Part shown: positions 26,541 to 36,114 of the stretch, in pieces
Position numbering within the stretch: position 1 is the first letter of the stretch
Layout of the letters: every line of letters starts with the position of its first letter
Position numbers and translations under genes: made by a program
DNA from: Candidatus Leucobacter sulfamidivorax
GTDB lineage: Bacteria > Actinomycetota > Actinomycetes > Actinomycetales > Microbacteriaceae
Direction of reading: 5' to 3'
DNA: 64,000 nucleotides
NCBI GenBank assembly: GCA_016771945.1
Contig: QZLF01000003.1
Coordinates: forward strand, 558,001-622,000
The notes under the pieces: generated by a model
Databases searched by the model: none
Told to the model about the DNA's origin: nothing
The model's input: only the letters and a program-made list of their open reading frames with translations

Positions 26541-26933
26541 ATGATTCTGTTCCAGTTCCTGCTCATTCTCGGCGTCGTGATCGCAGCGCTGCTCGTCGGG
26601 CGCTTCTTGCCGGGCGATCGCTCGCTCGCGCTCAAACGCATTCTCGCCCTGCTCTTCGCCGCCGGTGCAGTGCTCGCGATCGTCTTCCCCGACGCCCTGA
26701 CGACTATCGCGAACTTCTTCGGCGTCGGTCGCGGCGTCGACTTCCTGCTCTACCTCTTCATCCTCGCCACGCTGCTCTTCGCTGCGGCGATGGTACGGGG
26801 GAAGGCGCGCAGCGATGCCCGAGTGACGGAACTTGCGAGAGCGATGGCCCTCACGGAGGCTCGCCTTGCCGAGCAGCAGGAGCGGAAAGACCCCCCTGGC
26901 CCCGACAACGACAGAAGCGGAGACACTGCATGA
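26541..26933 (+). CDS. DUF2304 family small membrane protein
   Basis: 130-residue protein with three hydrophobic segments (ILFQFLLILGVVIAALLVG, ILALLFAAGAVLAIVF, VDFLLYLFILATLLFAA) and a charged, probably helical C-terminal tail. This topology and its place right after a family-2 glycosyltransferase identify it as DUF2304. The stop overlaps the next start by 4 bp (ATGA at 26930). Its molecular role is not established; helping the glycosyltransferase act on a polyprenyl lipid is a reasonable guess. Confidence 0.85.
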   Translation: MILFQFLLILGVVIAALLVGRFLPGDRSLALKRILALLFAAGAVLAIVFPDALTTIANFFGVGRGVDFLLYLFILATLLFAAAMVRGKARSDARVTELARAMALTEARLAEQQERKDPPGPDNDRSGDTA

Positions 26934-27928
26934 CGATCAAGTTGGGCATCATAGGTCTCGGCATGATGGGCCGCCATCACGCACGAGTCGCGCGCGAAAT
27001 CGAGGGAGTCGAACTCGTCGCTGTCGCCGATGCAATGGGCGATCCCCATGGAGTGGCCGGCAGCCTTCCCCTCTACGACTCGGTCGAGCGTCTCATCGCG
27101 CACGGCATCGACGCGGCGGTCGTCGTGGTGCCCACGCAGTTCCACGAGGAGGTCGGCATCGCCCTCGCAGAGGCCGGCGTGCACGCGCTCATCGAGAAGC
27201 CCATCGCGCACTCGCTCGAGGCGGGTCAGCGGCTGGTCGACGCCTTCGAGCAGCAGGGCCTCGTCGGCACCGTCGGTCACGTCGAGCGCTTCAACCCCGC
27301 GCTCATCGAGCTGCGCAGGCGCCTCGAACAGGGCGAACTCGGTCAGGTCTTCCAGATCCACACCCGACGACAGGGGCCCTTCCCTGCGCGCATCGCGGAT
27401 GTGGGAGTCGTCAAGGATCTCGGCAGCCACGACATCGACCTCACCGCCTGGCTTGCCGGTTCGGGCTACACGCAGGTGGCCGCGCACACCGCGTTCCGCA
27501 GCGGGCGCGAGCACGAGGACATGATCACGGTCTCGGCCAAGCTCGCCAACGGCATCATCACCAACCACCTGGTCAACTGGCTCACCCCGTTCAAGGAGCG
27601 GCTGACGCTGGTCACCGGCGAGCGCGGCGCCTTCGTGGCGGACACGCTCACCGCCGACCTCACCTTCTACGAGAATGGGACCTTCGCGAGCGACTGGGAT
27701 GCGGTCACCGCATTCCGGGGGGTGAGCGAGGGCACGGTCACGCGCTTCGCGCTCGACAAGCGCGAGCCGCTGAAGAGCGAGCAGGAGGCATTCCGCGACC
27801 GCATCCTCGGCAGACCGAGCGAGGCGGTCACCCTGCGCGACGGTCTGGAGGTGCTGCGGGTCTGCGAAGCGTCGATCGAGTCCGCGAAGAGCGGGCGGGC
27901 CGTGCAGCTCGGATCCCACGGTGGATGA
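26930..27928 (+). CDS. Gfo/Idh/MocA family oxidoreductase (WbpB/WlbA-like)
   Basis: 332-residue NAD(P)-dependent sugar oxidoreductase. GIIGLGMMGRHHARV is the Rossmann loop, HALIEKPIAHS carries the EKP signature, and GHVERFNPA plus KDLGSHDIDL mark the catalytic face; this combination is seen in WbpB/WlbA/GnnA-type enzymes that oxidise C3 of a UDP-N-acetylhexosamine or its uronic acid. The start overlaps the DUF2304 stop by 4 bp and the stop overlaps the acyltransferase frame. Pairing with an LpxA-like acyltransferase supports 3-amino-3-deoxy sugar synthesis (inference). Confidence 0.88.
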   Translation: MTIKLGIIGLGMMGRHHARVAREIEGVELVAVADAMGDPHGVAGSLPLYDSVERLIAHGIDAAVVVVPTQFHEEVGIALAEAGVHALIEKPIAHSLEAGQRLVDAFEQQGLVGTVGHVERFNPALIELRRRLEQGELGQVFQIHTRRQGPFPARIADVGVVKDLGSHDIDLTAWLAGSGYTQVAAHTAFRSGREHEDMITVSAKLANGIITNHLVNWLTPFKERLTLVTGERGAFVADTLTADLTFYENGTFASDWDAVTAFRGVSEGTVTRFALDKREPLKSEQEAFRDRILGRPSEAVTLRDGLEVLRVCEASIESAKSGRAVQLGSHGG

Positions 27929-28667
27929 CCGGCGTATGAATCAGAACCGCATCAGCTCGCACGCCTTCGTCGGCCCCGGCGTCGAGCTCGGCGAACGCGT
28001 CGCCGTCGGCCCGGGCGCGGTGCTGCTCGGGCCCTGCGTCATCGAGGACGACGCCTGGATTGGTCCCGGGGCACAGGTCGGCGCACCCCCAGAGATGACC
28101 GATCACCTGCAGAACTCCGCATGGACGGGCGAGCTGGAGCACGCGGGCGTGCTGATCCGCCGCGGCGCGGTGATCCGCGAGGGGGCCGTGATCCACCAGG
28201 GCAGCTACCGCGCGACCACCGTAGGAGTCGGCTCCTGGGTGCTCAACCGCGCCTACCTCGCCCACGACGTGCTGCTCGGTGACGATGCCACCGTAAGCGC
28301 CGGCGTGAGCATCGGCGGCCACTGCGTCATCGGCGACCGCGTGAACCTCGGCATGAACGCCTCCGTGCATCAGCGCACCTTCATCGGCGCAGGGTGTATG
28401 GTCGGCATGGGCACGCCGGTCGCCCGCGATCTTCCGCCCTATGTGAAGGCCTTCGGCTCACCGGCCCGCATCCACGGCCTGAACGCGATCGGCATGCAGC
28501 GGCACGGCATCGATGAGGCGCAGATCCAGGCGCTGCGCGCCGCCTACGAGACCGAGGACCTCCTGCTGGAGCGCGTCGCCGGACACGAGTGGGGACACCC
28601 GCTCTCGGCCGCGGTGGCGCAGTGGCAGGCGCGCGAGAACCGGCGTCCGGCGGCATTGGCGGTCTGA
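27921..28667 (+). CDS. LpxA-like left-handed beta-helix acyltransferase
   Basis: 248-residue hexapeptide-repeat acyltransferase. Residues about 10-185 are built of isoleucine/valine-patch hexapeptides (VGPGVELGERVAVGPGAVL and on), with the LpxA-like SWVLNRAYLAHDVLLGD and, after the helix, ARIHGLNAIGMQRHG, which copies the LpxA C-terminal domain start. The enzyme should N- or O-acylate a nucleotide sugar. GTG 27921 overlaps the previous stop; ATG 27936 is an alternative. As actinobacteria have no lipid A, the product is more likely an acylamino sugar for the surface glycan (inference). Confidence 0.87.
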   Translation: MDDRRMNQNRISSHAFVGPGVELGERVAVGPGAVLLGPCVIEDDAWIGPGAQVGAPPEMTDHLQNSAWTGELEHAGVLIRRGAVIREGAVIHQGSYRATTVGVGSWVLNRAYLAHDVLLGDDATVSAGVSIGGHCVIGDRVNLGMNASVHQRTFIGAGCMVGMGTPVARDLPPYVKAFGSPARIHGLNAIGMQRHGIDEAQIQALRAAYETEDLLLERVAGHEWGHPLSAAVAQWQARENRRPAALAV

Positions 28668-28707
28668 GTTCCGCGGCCGGGCATCGGCCGGCGCGGGTCC
28701 GAGACGC

Positions 28708-29574
28708 TCAGCCCTGACCGGGGAGCGTCGCCAGGTACCGACCGTACCCGCTCTTCAGCAGCGGCTCGGCGAGCGCGCCCAACCGGGCATCGTCGATCCA
28801 CCCGTTGCGCCAGGCGATCTCTTCGATGCACCCGATCTTGAATCCCTGCCGATCCTCGATCACGCGCACGTACTCCGAGGCCTGCATCATCGACTCGAAA
28901 GTTCCGGTGTCGAGCCAGGCGGTGCCGCGGTCGAGCACCTGGACGTTCAGCCTTCCGGCTCGCAGATAGTGCTCGTTGACGCTCGAGATCTCCAGCTCGC
29001 CACGAGCGCTCGGCTCGATGGTCTTCGCGATCCCCACCACGTCGTTGTCGTAGAAGTAGAGCCCCGGTACCGCATAGTTGCTCTTCGGCTCGATCGGCTT
29101 CTCCTCGATCGAGACCGCCCGCATCTGCTCGTCGAACTCGACCACCCCGTACGCCTGCGGGTTCGAGACGTGATAGGCGAACACCACCCCGCCGTCGATA
29201 TCCGTGTGCTTACGCAGGTTGGTGCCGAGCCCCACGCCGTGGAAGATGTTGTCGCCCAGCACCAGCGCGACGCTGTCGTCGCCGATGAACTCCTCGCCGA
29301 TGATGAAGGCCTGGGCCAGCCCGTCCGGAGAGGGCTGCACCGCGTACTCGATCCGCATCCCGAGCCCGGATCCATCGCCGAAGAGGGCCTTGAACTGGTC
29401 ATTGTACTCCGGGGTCGTGATGATCAGCACCTCGCGGATGCCAGCCATCATCAGCGTCGACAGCGGATAGTAGACCATCGGCTTGTCGTAGATGGGCATC
29501 AGCTGCTTCGAGATGCCCTTGGTGATGGGCCACAGGCGGGTACCGGAACCGCCTGCGAGAATGATGCCCTTCAT
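28708..29574 (-). CDS. rmlA: Glucose-1-phosphate thymidylyltransferase (RmlA)
   Basis: 288 residues, the standard length. It makes dTDP-glucose from glucose-1-phosphate and dTTP, the first step of dTDP-L-rhamnose synthesis. The N-terminal [11 protein letters not shown] loop, [19 protein letters not shown] and [17 protein letters not shown] are diagnostic. It lies on the minus strand, apart from the plus-strand rmlB and rmlCD genes about 3 kb to the right, and converges with the acyltransferase gene 40 bp away. A 36-bp gap separates it from the upstream epimerase on the same strand. Confidence 0.96.
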   Translation of the reverse strand: MKGIILAGGSGTRLWPITKGISKQLMPIYDKPMVYYPLSTLMMAGIREVLIITTPEYNDQFKALFGDGSGLGMRIEYAVQPSPDGLAQAFIIGEEFIGDDSVALVLGDNIFHGVGLGTNLRKHTDIDGGVVFAYHVSNPQAYGVVEFDEQMRAVSIEEKPIEPKSNYAVPGLYFYDNDVVGIAKTIEPSARGELEISSVNEHYLRAGRLNVQVLDRGTAWLDTGTFESMMQASEYVRVIEDRQGFKIGCIEEIAWRNGWIDDARLGALAEPLLKSGYGRYLATLPGQG

Positions 29575-29610
29575 ATGCGCGCACGTCCTTCCGGTGAGTC
29601 GGCCATAATC

Positions 29611-30564
29611 CTACCGAGGCTTCTGCCGGGTGGATGGTTCGGCGGCTCCGAGCCTACGTCGCAGTTCCCTCCACCCCTCCTCGCCGACCGGCGGCGCCCA
29701 GCCCTGCTGGGTCAGCCAGCTCACCGCCTGCCCCTGACCGAACCACACCATCTCGATCCGTCGGGCGTTCGCGGCGAGCGGGGGCAGCACGACACCGAGG
29801 ACGGCCCCGATCCGCACCAGCGTGCGAGCGAACCACCTCGGCAGGCGGCGCGGGCGACGGTCGCCGAGCAGTTCGAGCAGACTCGCACAGGTGAGGCCCT
29901 CCCAGGGATGGATCACCACCCGTGGCGGCTGCGCGGGGCAGGTCGCGAGCTCGGCAACCGCGTCGCCGACGTTGGCAGCGAGCGCCTGCGGCGTGGGCTG
30001 TGTGCCCGGCGCGGCCACACTCGACAGCGGGGATGCGGCGATCCTGGCGGTCGCGCGGGTGACGCGGCGCGACTCGTGGTGCACACTCGGCGGGCGATAG
30101 CAGACCGTCCCCTTCGGGCCGAAGCGCCGGGCGAGACGCTCCCCCAGCACCTTCGACCTCGCATACGGCGAGAAGGCGTCCAAGCTGTCGCTCGCGTCGA
30201 GCAGCGGTCTGCGGCCCTGCACGACCGCGCTGCTGACGTGCACGAAGCGCGCGATGCCGGCCTCGGCGGTCAGGCGTCCGAGCACTCCCGCGAGAGCACC
30301 GTTGGCTGCGGTGAGCGCATCGGCGTCGCGCGATGAGGCGTCCGGATCACCTGCCGCGTTCACCACGGCTGCGGCTCCGCTCCACTCCTCGACCATCGCC
30401 GGGTCCGCGACGAAGCGTTCGACGGCGGCAGCCGCCTCGGCCTCCCTGACCTTTCCGAGCCGAGGCGCGGAGCAGCGGATCACGGTGACGCCCCTCGCCT
30501 CGAGCGCATCGCAGACCTGTCCGCCGACGAAGCCGGAGGCCCCGACCACCACCACCTTGACCAC
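29611..30564 (-). CDS. NAD-dependent epimerase/dehydratase family protein
   Basis: 317-residue extended SDR. Start MVKVVVVGASGFVGGQV is a Rossmann loop; VVNAAGDPD, HVSSAVVQG and YARSKVLGE (YxxxK) form the usual catalytic set. The C-terminal part is Pro/Arg rich and does not identify a substrate. It lies upstream of rmlA on the same strand and is divergent from the family-2 glycosyltransferase, with 84 bp between starts. Could act on a dTDP- or UDP-hexose. Confidence 0.8.
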   Translation of the reverse strand: MVKVVVVGASGFVGGQVCDALEARGVTVIRCSAPRLGKVREAEAAAAVERFVADPAMVEEWSGAAAVVNAAGDPDASSRDADALTAANGALAGVLGRLTAEAGIARFVHVSSAVVQGRRPLLDASDSLDAFSPYARSKVLGERLARRFGPKGTVCYRPPSVHHESRRVTRATARIAASPLSSVAAPGTQPTPQALAANVGDAVAELATCPAQPPRVVIHPWEGLTCASLLELLGDRRPRRLPRWFARTLVRIGAVLGVVLPPLAANARRIEMVWFGQGQAVSWLTQQGWAPPVGEEGWRELRRRLGAAEPSTRQKPR

Positions 30565-30648
30565 CCGCCCACTCTACCGAGCGCAGGTTCGGATCCGGGC
30601 CAGGAAGGGCTGTCCGACGTCGGGCGTCCCGACGCCTAGAATCGACGC

Positions 30649-31542
30649 ATGCCCGAAACCGCGCCGCGCTCCCTGCCGAGGGTGGCGGTCGTCACCGTGA
30701 GCTACGGCTCGGGCGAGGTGCTCGAGGACTTCCTCACCTCCCTCCGCGAATTCCACGGTGACGCGCTGCCGGTCGCGGTCGTCGATAACAAGCCCGACCA
30801 CGAGAACGTGGCCGAGCTCGCCGCCCGCTTCGACGCGAGCTACGTCCCCCTCCCGGAGAACCCCGGCTACGGCGCCGGGATGGACGCGGGCGTACGCGCG
30901 CTCGAAGCGGGCGATGGCGGATCCGCCGCCGTTCCCTTCGACGCCTACTTCTTCTGCAACCCCGATGTCCGCTTCGTCGAGGAGGCCGCGGTTCCCCTCG
31001 CCTCGGCGCTGCTCGCGGGCGAGCGCATCGGATCGATCGGCCCGCGGGTGCTGAACGAGGATGGCAGCGTCTACTCCTCGGCCCGCAACATCCCCTCGGT
31101 CGGCACCGGCGTCGGTCACGCCCTTTTCGGCAAGATCTGGAAGGGCAACCCCTGGAGCCGCGCGTACACCGCGGCCGCCGACTACGACACCGCCCGCCCC
31201 GCCGGCTGGCTCTCGGGTTCGGCGGTCATGGTGCGGGCGGATGTCTACCGCGAGATCGGCGGCTGGGATGACGACTACTTCATGTACTTCGAGGACGTGG
31301 ATCTCGGCTACCGGATGGGCCTCGCGGGCTATGAGAACCGCTACGAACCCGCAGTCGCGGTCGTCCACAGCGGCGCGCACTCGACGCGGAAGCACGCTGA
31401 AGTGGTCGAGCGGGCCATGACGGCGAGCGCGATCCGCTTCATGCGCAAGCGCTACTCAGGATTCTGGCGGGCGCCGCTGCGCTGGGCGATCGTGCTCGGC
31501 CTCAAGGCGCGCGGATGGGTGCGCATGCGCTCTGCGCGCTGA
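30649..31542 (+). CDS. Glycosyltransferase family 2, rhamnosyltransferase-like
   Basis: 297-residue GT-A protein similar to WbbL-type rhamnosyltransferases. VAVVTVSYGSGEVL begins the fold, AVVDNKPDHENV follows, PENPGYGAGMDAGV is the family signature, and SGSAVMVRADVYREIGGWDDDYFMYFEDVDL has the metal and catalytic acidic groups (key part YFMYFEDVDL). Location among the rml genes supports dTDP-rhamnose as donor (inference). Confidence 0.9.
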   Translation: MPETAPRSLPRVAVVTVSYGSGEVLEDFLTSLREFHGDALPVAVVDNKPDHENVAELAARFDASYVPLPENPGYGAGMDAGVRALEAGDGGSAAVPFDAYFFCNPDVRFVEEAAVPLASALLAGERIGSIGPRVLNEDGSVYSSARNIPSVGTGVGHALFGKIWKGNPWSRAYTAAADYDTARPAGWLSGSAVMVRADVYREIGGWDDDYFMYFEDVDLGYRMGLAGYENRYEPAVAVVHSGAHSTRKHAEVVERAMTASAIRFMRKRYSGFWRAPLRWAIVLGLKARGWVRMRSAR

Positions 31543-31588
31543 TACTCTTTGAGCAGTGCCGCGAAACACTATGAATCGAGGCACAATC

Positions 31589-31873
31589 ATGTCCCTTTCC
31601 CTTGCTGCAGCCCTCACTTTTCTCGGCGCATCGATCATGTTCTTCATCTGGGCCGTGTTTCTGTTGCCCCTGGTTGCACCACCTACTTGCTGGACTTGCG
31701 GTGGCAGGATTGCGGTTCGCCCCCGGAGATCGGTCCCCTGCTCGTGCAAAGCAGACAGGCAGCAGCGACACCTCGAGACCGAGATCGCCCAATTGAAGAT
31801 CACTGTCGCGAGGCTTGAACGCTCACTGCCGTCTGCATCGGACGCCCGACGCGGGCGAAGCGGCCAATGCTGA
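31589..31873 (+). CDS. Hypothetical small membrane protein with Cys pairs
   Basis: 94-residue protein of no family I recognise. It starts with a hydrophobic segment (residues about 3-27), followed by CWTCGG and PCSCK, a four-cysteine pattern that could bind zinc, and a C-terminal helix (HLETEIAQLKITVARLERSL) with heptad-like leucines. ATG 31589 is chosen because GAGG lies 7 bases upstream; ATG 31571 and 31556 are also in frame. The DNA is less GC-rich than the genes around it, which hints at a different origin. Confidence 0.5.
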   Translation: MSLSLAAALTFLGASIMFFIWAVFLLPLVAPPTCWTCGGRIAVRPRRSVPCSCKADRQQRHLETEIAQLKITVARLERSLPSASDARRGRSGQC

Positions 31874-32039
31874 ACGCATCCAGCGGACTCACGCCGGACC
31901 CTCTCCATTCGCCGTCCACAGGCAGCTTCAGCCTGGGTACTCCCTGACCTTTCCACAGATTCGTCGCCACACGCTGTTGAGCTGCCCCAACTCTGTAGCT
32001 TTGCTTGCATAGAAGATTCTTCACTCCCAGAATCGAGGT

Positions 32040-32495
32040 ATGACGGTGCCCATAGATGTCATCACCACGCTCGGAACAGGCGTAGCGTTGTTCGCTGGGC
32101 TCACCACGCTATTCCTCTATCTGTTTAAGGTCTTCAAGAAGCAGCTCAAGTCTGAGTTCGGCGCGAACTTCGTCGCGATAGATCAGTATTTCGGTGCAAT
32201 GAAACTGCGTTTCGACGGGGTGGATCAACGCTTCGACGGGGTGGATCAACGCTTTCAAGTGATCGACCAGAAGCTTGATGTCATAGACCGGAGATTCGAG
32301 CTGGTCGACACCCGTTTTGAGCTGATGAACAGGCGCTTCGATCGGGTCGACGAGCGACTCGACAGGGTCGAGAGTAACGTTGTCGGGTTGAAGGGCGATG
32401 TCACCGTCCTGAAGGGCGACATCGCCGAGGTCAAAGTCTCGATTGCGAGAATCGAGGGCGCTCCACCGCGACTGCCACAGGCCCGACCCAGCTAG
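32040..32495 (+). CDS. Membrane-anchored coiled-coil protein with heptad repeats
   Basis: 151-residue protein: one N-terminal membrane segment (VITTLGTGVALFAGLTTLFLYLF), then about eight consecutive seven-residue units of the form F-x-x-V/I-D-x-R (FDGVDQR twice, FQVIDQK, LDVIDRR, FELVDTR, and so on), and a last part with LKGDVTVLKGDIAEVK. It should form a long coiled coil under or outside the membrane. Two units are identical at the DNA level. No enzyme function is suggested. It sits 80 bp before rmlB. Confidence 0.65.
   Translation: MTVPIDVITTLGTGVALFAGLTTLFLYLFKVFKKQLKSEFGANFVAIDQYFGAMKLRFDGVDQRFDGVDQRFQVIDQKLDVIDRRFELVDTRFELMNRRFDRVDERLDRVESNVVGLKGDVTVLKGDIAEVKVSIARIEGAPPRLPQARPS
32211..32252 (+). 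repeat. Tandem 21-bp duplication inside coiled-coil gene
   Basis: Two perfect copies of a 21-bp unit beginning TTCGACGGGGTGGATCAACG (32211-32231 and 32232-32252), each encoding FDGVDQR. It shows heptads being added in register by slippage or unequal exchange. Confidence 0.9.
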
Positions 32496-32514
32496 AAGAA
32501 ATGGGCGCCGGTAG

Positions 32515-33576
<1,062 letters not shown>

Positions 33577-33578
33577 GC

Positions 33579-34973
33579 ATGGCGGCGAAGCAGCTCGCGA
33601 TCCGCGAGACGACGATCCCGGGCATGGTGCTCATCGACCTGCCGGTGCACGGCGACAATCGTGGCTGGTTCAAGGAGAACTGGCAGCGCGAGAAGATGGT
33701 CGCGCTGGGGCTCCCCGACTTCGGACCGGTGCAGAACAACATCTCGTACAACGACCAGCGCGGGGCGACGCGCGGCATCCACGCCGAGCCGTGGGACAAG
33801 TACATCTCCGTCGCGACGGGACGCATCTTCGGCGCCTGGGTGGATCTGCGCGAGGGCGACTCCTTCGGCACCGTCTTCACCGCCGAGCTCGGCCCCGACA
33901 CCGCGATCTTCGTGCCGCGCGGCGTCGGCAACAGCTACCAGACGCTCGAGGACGACACGGCCTACGTCTACCTCGTGAACGACCACTGGAGCGCTGAGGC
34001 GCAAAGCGAGTACACCTTCCTCAACCTCGAGGACGAGACCGTCGCGATTCCCTGGCCGATCCCGCTTTCCGAGGCCGAGCGCAGCGAGAAGGATCTCGCG
34101 CATCCGCGTCTCGCCGACGTCGCCGCGATGAAGCCGAAGCGGACGCTCGTGCTGGGTGCGAACGGACAGCTCGGCCGCGCGCTGCAGGAGGCCATGCCCG
34201 AGGCCGACTTCGCGGATCGCTCGCGCATCGACCTCTTCAACGAGGAAAGCCTCGACCGCGTGCGCTGGGCCGACTACGACACCGTCGTCAATGCCGCCGC
34301 GTATACGGCGGTCGACGAGGCCGAGACCGAGACCGGGCGCGTCGACTGCTGGGACGCGAACGTCACCGGCGTCGCCCGCCTCGCGCGCCACGTCGCGCGC
34401 CACGGCCTCACCCTCGTGCACATCTCGAGCGACTACGTCTTCGACGGCCGCAAGCGCCTCTTCACCGAGGATGACAACCCGGCCCCCCTCGGCGTCTACG
34501 GGCAGACGAAGGCGGCCGGCGACGCCATCGTCACGACCCTGCCGCGCCATTACATCGTGCGCACCAGCTGGGTCATCGGCGAGGGGAACAACTTCGTGCG
34601 CACCATGGCATCGCTCGCGGAGCGCGGCATCGATCCATCGGTCGTCGACGATCAGCTCGGACGACTGAGTTTCACGGACGACATCGCTGCGGGGATCCGC
34701 CACCTGCTGCGGATCCGGCCCGCCTTCGGCGTCTACAATCTCACGAACGAGGGCCCGGTGATGAGCTGGGCCGAGATCGCGAAGCTGGTGTTCGCGGGCA
34801 CGGGTCACGACGCGGATCGCGTGACCGGCGTGACGACCGCCGAATACTTCGCGGGGAAGCAGGCGGCGCCTCGGCCGCTCAACAGCGCGCTTGCGCTCGA
34901 CAAGATCGAGGCGATCGGCTTCACGCCGCGCGACGCCCGGGAGGCGCTCGAGGCGTACCTCGCCGCGGGGTAG
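33579..34973 (+). CDS. rmlCD: Bifunctional dTDP-4-dehydrorhamnose 3,5-epimerase/reductase (RmlC-RmlD fusion)
   Basis: 464-residue fusion. Residues 1 to about 180 are the RmlC cupin-type epimerase (NRGWFKENW, GATRGIHAEPWDKYI with the catalytic His, GNSYQTLED); from about 185 comes the RmlD reductase (TLVLGANGQLGRAL, NAAAYTAVDEAE, HISSDYVFDG, YGQTKAAGD). Together they finish dTDP-L-rhamnose from the RmlB product. Fused RmlC-RmlD proteins are known in some actinobacteria. No separate rmlC or rmlD occurs in this window. A strong hairpin follows 14 bp after the stop. Confidence 0.95.
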   Translation: MAAKQLAIRETTIPGMVLIDLPVHGDNRGWFKENWQREKMVALGLPDFGPVQNNISYNDQRGATRGIHAEPWDKYISVATGRIFGAWVDLREGDSFGTVFTAELGPDTAIFVPRGVGNSYQTLEDDTAYVYLVNDHWSAEAQSEYTFLNLEDETVAIPWPIPLSEAERSEKDLAHPRLADVAAMKPKRTLVLGANGQLGRALQEAMPEADFADRSRIDLFNEESLDRVRWADYDTVVNAAAYTAVDEAETETGRVDCWDANVTGVARLARHVARHGLTLVHISSDYVFDGRKRLFTEDDNPAPLGVYGQTKAAGDAIVTTLPRHYIVRTSWVIGEGNNFVRTMASLAERGIDPSVVDDQLGRLSFTDDIAAGIRHLLRIRPAFGVYNLTNEGPVMSWAEIAKLVFAGTGHDADRVTGVTTAEYFAGKQAAPRPLNSALALDKIEAIGFTPRDAREALEAYLAAG

Positions 34974-34987
34974 ACGCGCGACGCCTG

Positions 34988-35048
34988 CGCAAGGGGACGC
35001 ATTTCGCTGTCCCGGCAGTGCGCGGATAGCGGAATGCGTCCCCTTGCG
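34988..35048. terminator. Long hairpin between convergent genes, probable bidirectional terminator
   Basis: Arms of 21 nt (34988-35008, starting CGCAAGGGGACGC, and 35028-35048, ending GTCCCCTTGCG) pair with one mismatch around a 19-nt loop. It lies between the rmlCD stop (34973) and the stop of the leftward glycosyltransferase (35092). There is no T run, as is common in high-GC actinobacteria. Confidence 0.75.
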
Positions 35049-35091
35049 GGACGAACGATCTCCGCCAGCGCCGAACCCATCTCGGGCGCTT

Positions 35092-36114
35092 CTACTCGCC
35101 CTCGGGGGGCACCGGGTGCCGCCAGCTCACGCGAGAGGCGCGGGCCGCGATCCCGTCCCGCATCCGCCCCATGACGCCGCGTCGGCCGTCGCGGAACCCC
35201 GCCCGCATCACCGACAGCAGCGCGAGGCGGCCGCGGGCGCTGTAGAGCGCGACGGCGAAGTCGAGCAGCAGGTCCCGGCGGGCATCCCGTTTGAGGCTCG
35301 CGCCGGCCGGATCCGCGGCGTACTCGCGATTCAGCACCACGCGGTTGCGGGCCCGGTAGTAGTAGCGGAACGGGCTCGACACTGCGACCATGCGCGGGCG
35401 ACCGCTGCGCTTGCGCAGTCGGCGCCCGAGGAAGTGCAGGTAGAGCCGGTGCCCGAAGCCGTGCGGCAGCACGAGCCCGGGGACGCACACGGCTTCGAGG
35501 CCTGCGCGCCGGGCCCGCAGGTAGTACTCGGTGTCGACGAGGTCGATGAAGTAGTCCTCGCGCTGCGGTCCCAGCTCGTCGATCGCGCTCAGCGGCATGA
35601 GCAGCCCCGACTGGATCGGCGCGTAGGCCTCGAGGAAGCCGCGGCCCTGCTCCATGCGAGTCTGCGGCGTCGCCGAGAAGAACTCGGGCGCCACCATGCC
35701 CACTCGCAGCCCTTCTGCCGCGCGCGCGTCGTACTCGTCGACGAGCGCCGCGATGAAGCCCTCGGGCACGCTCGAATCCTGGTCGAAGGTGACCAAGAAC
35801 TCGATCCCGACCTCTCGCGCCGCCTCGATGCCGCGGTTCATCGCGGCCCCGATGCCGCGGTTCTCCGGCTGGCGCAGCACGAGCACGCCGGCCTGCTCGA
35901 GCCCGGCGAGCACGGGTTCGGCGGCCGGTCCGCTCCCGTCGTCGACCACGATCACCCGGGCGACCTGCGGAGCAAGCGCGGCGCAGCGCTCCACGAGCGC
36001 CGGCTCGGGCCGGAACGCGGAGAGCACCGCGACCACACGGCTGCGCACCGCGACTACGCGGTCGCGCGCCGTGGTTTCCCCGTCGTGCGGCCCGCTAGGC
36101 GATGAGGTCGGCAT
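35092..36114 (-). CDS. Glycosyltransferase family 2
   Basis: 340-residue GT-A protein. VVAVLSAFRPEPALVERC starts the fold, VIVVDDGSGP follows, PENRGIGAAMNRGIE and VTFDQDSSVPEGF hold the nucleotide and metal sites, and YFIDLVDTEYYLRARRAG (key FIDLVDTEY) is the rhamnosyl-/galactosyltransferase-like acidic motif. ATG 36114 overlaps the upstream gene by 20 bp. The C-terminus is Arg-rich and amphipathic and may touch the membrane. The donor could be dTDP-rhamnose given the neighbourhood. Confidence 0.87.
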   Translation of the reverse strand: MPTSSPSGPHDGETTARDRVVAVRSRVVAVLSAFRPEPALVERCAALAPQVARVIVVDDGSGPAAEPVLAGLEQAGVLVLRQPENRGIGAAMNRGIEAAREVGIEFLVTFDQDSSVPEGFIAALVDEYDARAAEGLRVGMVAPEFFSATPQTRMEQGRGFLEAYAPIQSGLLMPLSAIDELGPQREDYFIDLVDTEYYLRARRAGLEAVCVPGLVLPHGFGHRLYLHFLGRRLRKRSGRPRMVAVSSPFRYYYRARNRVVLNREYAADPAGASLKRDARRDLLLDFAVALYSARGRLALLSVMRAGFRDGRRGVMGRMRDGIAARASRVSWRHPVPPEGE

